The notes beneath the pieces were generated by a model. The model saw only the letters and a program-made list of their open reading frames with translations, was not told where the DNA came from and did no database searches. From assembly GCA_946477805.1 (NCBI GenBank), contig CAMKZP010000167.1, forward strand, positions 1-7,784: a DNA stretch of 7,784 bases, read 5' to 3'. The position numbers and the translations under genes are program-made. The first letter of the stretch is position 1. Each line of letters begins with the position of its first letter. Source of the DNA: an uncultured Enterobacter sp. (GTDB lineage: Bacteria; Pseudomonadota; Gammaproteobacteria; Enterobacterales; Enterobacteriaceae). Below, one piece after another: positions 1 through 5,201 of this stretch.

Positions 1-112
1 TCATGGCACCGTCGGCAATGGTGCGCCCGATAATCGCAAAGCCGTTCGGACCGGGGGAGCCGAAGCGCATTTCGGGACTGTAGATGGCTGAGATAACGAT
101 ACGCAGGATGCA
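1..112. other. Unassigned edge fragment with open frames on both strands
   Basis: No gene can be named here. On the minus strand, the frame that continues after the receptor stop codon stays open to the window edge. It reads like protein, with segments such as SAIYSPEMRFGSPGPNGF and many purine-first codons. It has no convincing start: its only ATG in this stretch has no Shine-Dalgarno sequence. A second minus frame begins with an ATG that overlaps the receptor stop (TGATG), but its product is rich in Arg, Cys and His and looks like a shadow. On the plus strand, a frame open at the left edge stops with TAG at 81-83 and ends in GEPKRISGL, so it could be the tail of a gene entering from the left. 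No terminator hairpin for the receptor is visible here. Confidence 0.3.
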
Positions 113-2284
113 TCAGAACGTGTAATTCATGCTCACCGAAACGCTACGCGGTTCGCCATAGACGGCGGAGTCATCAAGATAGGCGTAGTATTCGCGGTCG
201 AACAGGTTACGGACATTTGCCTGCACCGCCAGCTGTTTGGTCAGCTGATACTGCGCGAACAAATCGACGAGCGGATAGCTGCCCTGGTAGAGGCGCTGCG
301 TCTCGCCATCCGGACCGGTGACATCTTTGTACACCCGATTCTGCCAGTTCACGCCACCGCCTACGGTCAGATCCGTGAGCACCGGGACGCGATAGCGGCT
401 GAACAGCTTCAGCTGCGTCTGCGGCGCGAAGCTGTTGAAGCGGCCGTCTGAATCACGGGCAACGTAGCGGGTCGCGCTAAAGGTCAGCTGCAGGTTGTCG
501 GTAACGGCACCGTTAACCTCAAATTCAGCCCCTTTGCTCACCGCGCCTTTGGTTGCACGATAGGCCTGTTCGCTGGATCCGTTAACGAACTCCCCGCTGA
601 TGGCCTCTCCCGCGTTCTCCTGTTCGATGCGGAATAGTGCAACGTTAGTCGTCAGGCGACCGTCCATCCAGTCGGCCTTCAGGCCGGTTTCATAGTTTTT
701 ACCGGTGACGGGAGAGAGCCATGCGCCCTCTTTCGTGCGTTTGGTTTGCGGGGCGAAAATTGAGGTATAGCAGGCGTAAGCGGAAAGACTGTCGTTGATG
801 TCATACACCAGCCCGCCGTAAGGCGTGGTGTTGTATTTTCGCATATCGCCGCTGCTGCCGTCTGAGCTGTACTGGGTATAACGTGCGCCAACGATCAGCG
901 ACAACGGATCCGCCAGCGACAGGCGTGCCGCCGTGTACGCCGATTTTTGCCGCACGATATCATCCGCATTTTGATACCAGTCGCTCCACTCCGGCTCGGC
1001 CACGCTGCCGTCCCAGCTGTTGTTGAAGATGCCAATCCGATCGCTGTCCATCGGCCCGTCCTTGCTGAAGGTGGCATTGTGCTGCCGGCTATAGCTGGCC
1101 CCGGCCATCAGCTGATGTTGACGCCCGAGCAGTTCAACAGGCCCGCTGGCGTAAGTATCAAAGGAGTCCAGGATGCGCTTGCCGCGATCCTTACTTCCCC
1201 AGCCTGACGCGCCTTCGCCGGTGGTGGCGTCAGGGTTGCCCATCACGTAGAGCAGGGTATCGTTGAACGTTTGCTCGCCGTGGGTTCCGTTAAACCGAAC
1301 CGACCAGCTGTTATCCCAGCCGTGGGTGAGGTTAGCAAAAACCTTACGCGACTCAACGGCGTAACCCGTCCAGTTCGCTGAGGTATTGACGTTGCGATCG
1401 TAATGGGTGCGGCTGCCGTTACTGTACAGGCTGGGTAATCCGCCCCAGGTCGGATTGGCGGTATTTGTTTGCTGATAATCCCAGCCCAGCGAGGCCGTCG
1501 TGCGTTCCGTTACATCGCCTTCAATGACGCCATAGAGGAATTTCTTGCGCTTGCCGTATCTGTCGAGCCAGCTGTCCTGATCCTGATAACCCGCCACTAC
1601 GCGCCCGCGTAGGCTGCCGTCGGCGTTAAGCGGCGCGGAGATGTCGCCCACATAGCGCTGTTGGTTCCAGCTTCCGTAGCTTGCACTGACGTTGCCGCGG
1701 AAGGTTTTGCTGTCGGCACGTTTGCGCACCATGTTTACCGTTGCTCCCGGATCGCCAGCGCCGGTCACCAGGCCGTTTGCGCCGCGCACAATCTCGATAC
1801 GATCGTAAATGGCGGTGTCTTCCTGCGCGTCGCCGAAGTTCCACGCGTCGCCCATTGAGGTGGGGATCTCATCGTAGGCGAAATTGGTGATTTCAAAGCC
1901 GCGGGAAAAGTAGCTGGAACGCTCGCTATCAACCTGCTGCGACGAAACGCCGGTGGCATTAGTGAGTACCTGGTCGATGGTTTGCAGGTCCTGATCCAGC
2001 ATGCGCTGGCGCGTCACAACGCTTACTGATTGGGGAACGTCGCGTGGCGTCAGCAGCATTTTGGTGCCTGAGCGTGTGGTTTTTACCGCGTAGTCCTGCT
2101 GCGAGTCGGCGCTTTCATTCCCGTTGCCGTAGACGACCATTTCTTGTTCGTTGCTATTCTCATCCGCCTGCGCCGGGTGCATGACGGCGGACATCGCCAG
2201 CGCAAGCAGTGAAAGTGAGAAGGGAGAATGAATTAACCCTGCGTGCGCTTTCGCGCGGTAAGCCCTGCCTGTTGAAATCATCAT
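113..2284 (-). CDS. FhuE-family TonB-dependent ferric hydroxamate siderophore receptor
   Basis: This is an outer-membrane, TonB/ExbBD-energised receptor that imports ferric siderophores. The start is one of two adjacent ATG codons (2284 or 2281), 4 or 7 bases after a short AGG Shine-Dalgarno. An upstream TTG at 2341 would extend the frame but lies inside the Fur box. From 2284 the precursor has 723 residues. Residues 1-40 form a long signal peptide (hydrophobic FSLSLLALAMSAV, cleavage after AQA), followed by a TonB box (EMVVYG, about 48-53). The plug follows, with TKMLLTPRDVPQSVSVV and RGANGLVTGAGDPGATVNMVRK, and then a 22-strand-type barrel ending in aromatic NYTF. Segments such as SYGSWNQQRYV, DSWLDRYGK, NPTWGGLP, VGGGVNWQNRVY and NLFDREYY match E. 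coli FhuE as I remember it, and FhuE is about the same length (729 residues). Coprogen or rhodotorulic acid is the family ligand. Ferrioxamine-type ligands remain possible. Unlike E. coli fhuE, it neighbours a YncE-like gene, so I leave the symbol blank. Confidence 0.93.
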   Translation of the reverse strand: MMISTGRAYRAKAHAGLIHSPFSLSLLALAMSAVMHPAQADENSNEQEMVVYGNGNESADSQQDYAVKTTRSGTKMLLTPRDVPQSVSVVTRQRMLDQDLQTIDQVLTNATGVSSQQVDSERSSYFSRGFEITNFAYDEIPTSMGDAWNFGDAQEDTAIYDRIEIVRGANGLVTGAGDPGATVNMVRKRADSKTFRGNVSASYGSWNQQRYVGDISAPLNADGSLRGRVVAGYQDQDSWLDRYGKRKKFLYGVIEGDVTERTTASLGWDYQQTNTANPTWGGLPSLYSNGSRTHYDRNVNTSANWTGYAVESRKVFANLTHGWDNSWSVRFNGTHGEQTFNDTLLYVMGNPDATTGEGASGWGSKDRGKRILDSFDTYASGPVELLGRQHQLMAGASYSRQHNATFSKDGPMDSDRIGIFNNSWDGSVAEPEWSDWYQNADDIVRQKSAYTAARLSLADPLSLIVGARYTQYSSDGSSGDMRKYNTTPYGGLVYDINDSLSAYACYTSIFAPQTKRTKEGAWLSPVTGKNYETGLKADWMDGRLTTNVALFRIEQENAGEAISGEFVNGSSEQAYRATKGAVSKGAEFEVNGAVTDNLQLTFSATRYVARDSDGRFNSFAPQTQLKLFSRYRVPVLTDLTVGGGVNWQNRVYKDVTGPDGETQRLYQGSYPLVDLFAQYQLTKQLAVQANVRNLFDREYYAYLDDSAVYGEPRSVSVSMNYTF

Positions 2285-2336
2285 GTTACCTGTCTGTTGT
2301 AATCGTAATATGCAAATCACTCGCCCAAATAAGAAT

Positions 2337-2355
2337 GGCAATGATAATTATTTGC
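2337..2355. promoter_or_regulatory. Fur box over the receptor transcription start
   Basis: The 19 bases GGCAATGATAATTATTTGC match the classical Fur consensus GATAATGATAATCATTATC at 14 of 19 positions, including the central AATGATAAT block. The box covers the predicted start site of the receptor promoter (about 2352), so Fur with iron would block initiation. It lies about 57-75 bases upstream of the predicted start of the divergent YncE-like gene, so any effect on that gene is less certain. This fits a ferric-siderophore receptor. Confidence 0.8.
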
Positions 2356-2358
2356 TTT

Positions 2359-2386
2359 ATTATGCACAGGTCGTTTTGTAAGTTAA
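2359..2386 (-). promoter_or_regulatory. Predicted promoter of the siderophore receptor
   Basis: On the minus strand, TTAACT (2386-2381) and CATAAT (2364-2359) are separated by 16 bases. This is a plausible sigma-70 promoter with a start near 2352, inside the Fur box. Its -35 element overlaps the -35 of the divergent promoter by one base, so the two promoters probably compete for polymerase. The assignment is by eye. Confidence 0.5.
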
Positions 2387-2405
2387 ATGTAAATAAACGT
2401 ATATT
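2376..2405 (+). promoter_or_regulatory. Predicted promoter of the YncE-like gene
   Basis: TTGTAA (2376-2381) and TATATT (2400-2405) are separated by 18 bases, giving a start near 2412 and a leader of about 35 bases. The -10 lies within an 18-base near-palindrome (2390-2407), a typical position for a repressor site. The surrounding sequence is strongly A+T-rich, so other -10 choices such as TATAAA just downstream are possible. Confidence 0.45.
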
Positions 2406-2407
2406 TA
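2390..2407. repeat. AT-rich near-palindrome, candidate operator
   Basis: TAAATAAACGTATATTTA pairs at 8 of 9 positions around a central CG. It does not resemble the Fur consensus. It overlaps the predicted -10 of the YncE-like gene and lies upstream of the receptor -35, so a protein bound here could affect both genes. The regulator is unknown, and chance symmetry in AT-rich DNA is possible. Confidence 0.35.
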
Positions 2408-2417
2408 TAAAAATCCA

Positions 2418-2430
2418 GCGCGTTTCGCGC
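2418..2430 (+). other. GC-rich leader hairpin just before the YncE-like ribosome site
   Basis: GCGCG-TTT-CGCGC forms a perfect 5-bp all-GC stem with a 3-base loop. It ends 5 bases before the Shine-Dalgarno GGGA (2436-2439), which sits 7 bases before the ATG. It is inside the predicted mRNA leader and could modulate ribosome access or mRNA stability. The structure is seen in the sequence; the role is inference. Confidence 0.35.
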
Positions 2431-2446
2431 CAGACGGGATCAAAGC

Positions 2447-3505
2447 ATGAACACATTTGAATGGTTGAAGGGAAAAGCTTGGGGTTATAGCCTGCTTACC
2501 GCAACGTTAGCCCTGAGCGCAGCGGCTTCTGCCGCTACGTCTGATACCTCTGCGCTCACTCAGCGTGAGCTCGCCGACGGCCTGTATGAGATGGTCTACT
2601 CCTCAACGGCAAACGCGCTGTATGTCGCGAGCGCGCAGGGATTCAAAGACGTCAACGGCGGGGTGCTCTATAAGCTGGATCCCACAACGCTTGCCACGCA
2701 AGGTGAAACCCATACCGACCTGAAAAACTTCGGCATGGCGGCGGACGATGACGGCAGGGTCTACTACACCACTAACACCCTGGATGGCGGGGTATCGAAA
2801 GTGGACGCCCAAAGCGGCAAGGTGCTGCAGCGCCTGATGTTTGAAGGCAAAGATAAGGATGGCGACCCGGTTGGCGCACGTGAGATCCTCTTGCACAAGG
2901 GACAGCTGTTCATCGGCGGCGTTGCCGACCCTGGCTTTATCTCCGTGGTTGATGCCAACACCATGACGCTCAAAGCCCGAATTGAGAATGCCGGAAAATG
3001 GGTGACGGGGATTATCTATTCGCCGTTGACCGATCGCATTTATGCCGCCAACGGAGGCGGTGAAATTCTGGTGATTAACCCGGGCACGTATAAAATCGAG
3101 CAGCGCTGGACGCCGGGGGATAAAAAAGCGTATTTGTTCCTGAACATGGCAGAAGACCCGGCCACCGGGCGCCTGTTCGTGACCGATGATTCAAAAGCCA
3201 AAACGACGCTGGTATTTGATGAGCGCAGCGGCAAGGTCATCAAACGTCTTGAAGGTGATGCGCTGGGGATTAAGTTCAATGCTAAGCGCAACGAAATTTA
3301 CATCAGCCAGCGCGAATCCAGGAAAGTGCTGCAGCTTGACGCCGGCAGCTATGCAGTGAAAAACAGCTGGACGTTCTCCAGCCATCCCAACAGCTTGCTG
3401 GTATCACCGGACGGTAAAACGTTATACGTAACGGTGAAGCAGGACTTTAATGACGACAACACGACGAAAGGCCCGGATAGTGTGGTTCGTATTTCATTAA
3501 ATTAA
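2447..3505 (+). CDS. Secreted YncE-family beta-propeller (YVTN-type) protein
   Basis: This 352-residue protein has a Sec signal peptide (hydrophobic YSLLTATLALSAAASA, cleavage near residue 29) and should be periplasmic. The mature part is built of repeated propeller blades, each marked by a D-x-x-(S/T)-x-x-V/L-type strand: KLDPTTL (76-82), KVDAQSGKVLQRL (118-130), VVDANTMTLKARI (167-179), VINPGTYKIEQRW (209-221), VFDERSGKVIKRL (256-268) and QLDAGSYAVKNSW (296-308). It closes with HPNSLLVSPDGKTLYVTVKQ, very like the end of E. coli YncE, and it aligns with YncE along its length and size (353 residues) from memory. E. coli YncE is a periplasmic iron-responsive protein of unclear function, reported to bind single-stranded DNA in vitro, and it also sits divergent from a TonB-dependent receptor gene (yncD/pqqU). 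The shared intergenic region here suggests a joint role in siderophore uptake. It may be a paralogue rather than true yncE, so no symbol is given. The start is supported by GGGA 7 bases upstream. Confidence 0.9.
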   Translation: MNTFEWLKGKAWGYSLLTATLALSAAASAATSDTSALTQRELADGLYEMVYSSTANALYVASAQGFKDVNGGVLYKLDPTTLATQGETHTDLKNFGMAADDDGRVYYTTNTLDGGVSKVDAQSGKVLQRLMFEGKDKDGDPVGAREILLHKGQLFIGGVADPGFISVVDANTMTLKARIENAGKWVTGIIYSPLTDRIYAANGGGEILVINPGTYKIEQRWTPGDKKAYLFLNMAEDPATGRLFVTDDSKAKTTLVFDERSGKVIKRLEGDALGIKFNAKRNEIYISQRESRKVLQLDAGSYAVKNSWTFSSHPNSLLVSPDGKTLYVTVKQDFNDDNTTKGPDSVVRISLN

Positions 3506-3512
3506 CAAACCC

Positions 3513-3541
3513 GTCAGCTGTCCTGTGATGGGATAGCTGAC
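3513..3541. terminator. Hairpin just after the YncE-like stop codon
   Basis: GTCAGCTGTCC and GGATAGCTGAC pair as an 11-bp stem (one G-U wobble) around a 7-base loop, 7 bases after the stop. There is no T-run on the plus side, so it is not a textbook intrinsic terminator. It may protect the mRNA 3' end or act with Rho. The minus side is followed by GGGTTTGTT, also weak. Confidence 0.45.
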
Positions 3542-3566
3542 CTGGTAGCTTTGGCGCTGGGGGATG

Positions 3567-3590
3567 GTCTGCTATGAGCGATGAGCGGAC
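3567..3590. repeat. 24-base dispersed hairpin repeat, copy A
   Basis: Arms GTCTGCT and AGCGGAC form an imperfect inverted repeat 24 bases long with the centre AGCGA. It matches the copy at 6173-6196 at 17 of 24 positions, including that centre, and has the same length and arm layout as the other two copies. It lies between the YncE-like gene and the immunity-like gene. Confidence 0.6.
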
Positions 3591-3656
3591 GTTCCTAATT
3601 CCTTTAAACAATCCTCCAGGGAGGATATGATAAAAATATATAGCCATAAAGCCTAA
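3585..3656 (+). pseudogene. Possible remnant of a toxin C-terminus before the immunity-like gene
   Basis: A plus-strand frame opens after a TGA at 3582-3584 and runs to TAA at 3654-3656, 11 bases before the ATG of the next gene. Its last part reads SREDMIKIYSHKA. In CDI and Rhs loci the toxin reading frame ends directly before the immunity start, so the position fits the trace of a deleted toxin. It has no homology support I can check, is only 23 codons long, and could equally be non-coding. A 9-codon ORF starting at the ATG at 3627 after GGGAGG is part of the same frame. Confidence 0.2.
3603..3631 (+). promoter_or_regulatory. Candidate promoter with a palindrome in its spacer, immunity-like gene
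   Basis: TTTAAA (3603-3608) and TATGAT (3626-3631) are separated by 17 bases, with a start near 3638. The spacer is almost filled by a perfect inverted repeat, ATCCTCC-ag-GGAGGAT (3611-3626). That position would suit a repressor, although the GGGAGG could also be an old ribosome site. The elements are modest matches, identified by eye. Confidence 0.35.
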
Positions 3657-3667
3657 AGGGAGTGGAC

Positions 3668-4042
3668 ATGACATTGTTTGAGGAATGTAGGGACCTGCTC
3701 AAGACAGATTTTAATGTTATGGAAGGGGATGATTTGAGTGCGGTAATGGATATTTTTCATCAATATCCATGGCATAGCGGTGATCTCAAATGGTCGGAAA
3801 TGGACTTTAGCGATTATGAACCTAGTCATGAGATGTTTAACGTGAGCGACTTAGGCAATGAAACTGTATTTGTCGTAGCGGATGATGCGAATGTGCCCGT
3901 GTTCAGAACCCATCTACAACTCATTGTCGATAATCTCTACGATGTCATCGCCCTGTCACCTAAGCTATTTATTTTTAACGATAAGATAATGATTAAGCCT
4001 TTATTCCCTCATGATCTTATAAGGTTTGGTCTGCGAAAGTGA
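3668..4042 (+). CDS. Small acidic protein, probable orphan CDI/Rhs-type immunity protein
   Basis: This is a cytosolic protein of 124 residues with no signal peptide or membrane segment. I choose the ATG at 3668 because AAAGGGAG lies 5 bases upstream; a GTG at 3662 is in frame but overlaps that site. It is acidic at the N-terminus (FEECRDLLKTDF, EGDDLSAVMDIF) and carries a hydrophobic core with VFVVADDANVPVFR (67-80), YDVIALSPKLFIFND (91-105) and a PLFPHDLIRFGL tail (111-122). I recall similar proteins of 120-125 residues annotated as CDI toxin immunity proteins in enterobacteria, with the same ADD-x-x-PVFR, ALSPKLFIFN and PLFP blocks; this is memory, not a search. Immunity proteins bind and block a cognate toxin. 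No cdiA, cdiB or rhs gene is present, so it would be an orphan. G+C is about 40% (hand count, 3661-4020), against 55% in two sampled stretches of the YncE-like gene, which suggests transfer. Confidence 0.75.
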   Translation: MTLFEECRDLLKTDFNVMEGDDLSAVMDIFHQYPWHSGDLKWSEMDFSDYEPSHEMFNVSDLGNETVFVVADDANVPVFRTHLQLIVDNLYDVIALSPKLFIFNDKIMIKPLFPHDLIRFGLRK

Positions 4043-4097
4043 TGAGCAGAAATGCTGACCAGCTCCTCGTTGCTCAACAAAGACTGTTGTTCTCCAG

Positions 4098-4121
4098 GTC
4101 CGCTTCTGCCACAAAGCGGAC
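4098..4121. repeat. 24-base dispersed hairpin repeat, copy B
   Basis: Perfect 8-base arms GTCCGCTT and AAGCGGAC enclose the loop CTGCCACA. It matches the copy at 6134-6157 at 20 of 24 positions in the same orientation. It lies between the convergent ends of the immunity-like and nitroreductase genes. No T-run follows on either side, so I treat it as a repeat rather than a terminator. Confidence 0.65.
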
Positions 4122-4167
4122 AGACAAATAGCCCATGATCCGCTATCAGTGAAAAGCATAAGTTAAT

Positions 4168-4197
4168 AGCCAGACCGTAATGATTACCGGTATGGCT
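4168..4197. terminator. Hairpin between convergent genes, possible bidirectional terminator
   Basis: AGCCAGACCG and CGGTATGGCT pair at 9 of 10 positions, and the loop can extend the stem with TAAT/ATTA past a bulge. It lies 25 bases beyond the nitroreductase stop and about 125 bases beyond the immunity-like gene. The minus side continues ATTAACTTAT, which is T-containing but not a clean T-run; on the plus side a T-rich stretch appears only at about 4215. Terminator function is plausible but not clear. Confidence 0.4.
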
Positions 4198-4222
4198 TCA
4201 AGTACTCGCGAATGATTTATTT

Positions 4223-5074
4223 TTATTTCAGTTTGAACCCGCGCATTTGTACTGTTTCTCTTAGCTCTTCTCTCCCGCCCATGTAATCCATACTCGTTGC
4301 CGATTCATAAACGGCATCCTGCCAGGTCTTTGGTCGCATATTCTGCTGGCTGCGAAAAGTCTCACAAACTACTTCATAATTCTGCAGGAACTGTTTATAG
4401 CGACCCTGTTGATATTTGTTATGGTGCAATACCACAGGTTGTGCGGGGCGCGGGCGAATGGCGCTGGTTCTGCTTGCATCGGGGCACCCCACGGCCATCC
4501 CGAAAGTGACAAAGCTGTGTGCAGGAAGATTAAATATTTCTGCCAGTTCCTTTGCCGCGTTACGCATCACGCCAAGATAAACAATGCCCAGCCCGATAGA
4601 TTCTGCCGCTATCGCTGCATTTTGAGCCGCAAGCGTTGCATCAATTGATGCCATCAGGAAGGAATCAAGATAGTCGAGTACTACCGGCTCGCCTCCCTTC
4701 CCCCTGGTGATTTCTGCTCCGCGAGAAAGGTCTGCCACCCAGAGAAGCAGTATCGGTGCTTCCTCAATCCAGGAAATGCGGTCCGTAGGCACAGTTCGCG
4801 CAACGGTGTCTGCAATGTGCTGTTTAAGCGACGGATCCGAGACAGCAACAACGCTCCACTGGTTCAGCGCCGAAGAGTTAGAGGCAGACTGCGCGGCGGC
4901 GACCATAGTCTCCAGGGCCCCCTCGGGCAGGTTGTCAGGTAAAAAGGTCCGCACGGATTTATGAGCCAAAATGGTCTCGACCGCTGGGGTCCAGATAATA
5001 TTTTTCGGTTTTTGTTGTGCAGAGCCGTAACGTTGCTCAAGCAGTCCGGCATCTTTATTTTCAGAAGTAGTCAT
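4223..5074 (-). CDS. NfsA/NfrA-type flavin nitroreductase family oxidoreductase
   Basis: This is a cytosolic FMN-dependent NAD(P)H oxidoreductase of 283 residues. Family members reduce nitro compounds, quinones or flavins; the true substrate is unknown. Visible motifs are HKSVR (38-42, FMN phosphate contact, family H-x-S-x-R), AAQSASNSSALNQWSVVAV (59-77), SIDATLAAQNAAIAAESIGLG (143-163), YLGVMRN (166-172), GMAVGCPDA (192-200) and RPRPAQPVVLHHNKY (207-221), the counterpart of the KPRLP region of NfsA. It is longer than NfsA (about 240 residues), with extra length at the N-terminus (about 25) and C-terminus. The start at 5074 is favoured over an in-frame ATG at 5086 because GGAG lies exactly 6 bases before it, while the upstream ATG has no ribosome site and would itself overlap that GGAG. 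It is divergent from a LysR gene, which probably controls it. Confidence 0.88.
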   Translation of the reverse strand: MTTSENKDAGLLEQRYGSAQQKPKNIIWTPAVETILAHKSVRTFLPDNLPEGALETMVAAAQSASNSSALNQWSVVAVSDPSLKQHIADTVARTVPTDRISWIEEAPILLLWVADLSRGAEITRGKGGEPVVLDYLDSFLMASIDATLAAQNAAIAAESIGLGIVYLGVMRNAAKELAEIFNLPAHSFVTFGMAVGCPDASRTSAIRPRPAQPVVLHHNKYQQGRYKQFLQNYEVVCETFRSQQNMRPKTWQDAVYESATSMDYMGGREELRETVQMRGFKLK

Positions 5075-5080
5075 AAAAAT

Positions 5081-5084
5081 CTCC
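5081..5084 (-). promoter_or_regulatory. Ribosome binding site deciding the nitroreductase start
   Basis: GGAG on the minus strand lies 6 bases before the ATG at 5074 and overlaps the alternative ATG at 5086-5084. It therefore supports the shorter 283-residue protein (MTTSENK...) over the 287-residue version (MEIFMTT...). Confidence 0.75.
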
Positions 5085-5144
5085 ATTGCAGTCAGTTGAT
5101 GCGCTCAGGATAGCGATACATGACGCCCGGATAATGTGGTTATT

Positions 5145-5183
5145 TGCATCTTCTGTTTTCACCTGTGTGCACAATCGGATGCA
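5145..5183. promoter_or_regulatory. Candidate LysR operator region between divergent genes
   Basis: The gap between the nitroreductase and LysR genes holds a perfect 8-base palindrome TGTGCACA (5166-5173), flanked by inverted TGCATC (5145-5150) and GATGCA (5178-5183). LysR proteins usually bind dyads in such shared regions, often with a T-N11-A core. The exact site cannot be fixed by eye, and the symmetric elements are short. Confidence 0.35.
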
Positions 5184-5184
5184 G

Positions 5185-5195
5185 TGGTATAGAAT
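5185..5195 (+). promoter_or_regulatory. Extended -10 of the LysR gene, giving a leaderless or near-leaderless mRNA
   Basis: TGGTATAGAAT resembles an extended -10 (TG-n-TATA...) and has no good -35 at the usual distance. Depending on register, transcription would start at about 5199-5202, at or within 3 bases of the ATG at 5202. No Shine-Dalgarno precedes that ATG, which agrees with leaderless translation. Confidence 0.4.
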
Positions 5196-5201
5196 CTGCA
5201 C

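Noticed and set aside
947..1207. 86-codon plus-strand ORF opposite the receptor
   Set aside because: It lies fully within the strong receptor frame on the other strand and has no start signal or recognisable domain.
2285..2341. TTG start at 2341 extending the receptor by 19 residues
   Set aside because: The added residues precede a normal signal peptide, the start lies within the Fur box next to the predicted transcription start, and two adjacent ATG codons with an AGG upstream are available.
3447..3674. Minus-strand 75-codon ORF across the YncE/immunity gap
   Set aside because: It overlaps the end of the YncE-like gene, the hairpin and the control region of the next gene, with no ribosome site or protein-like features.
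4409..4648. Plus-strand ORFs opposite the nitroreductase
   Set aside because: They overlap conserved nitroreductase motifs on the minus strand and their Cys/Arg-rich products look non-coding.
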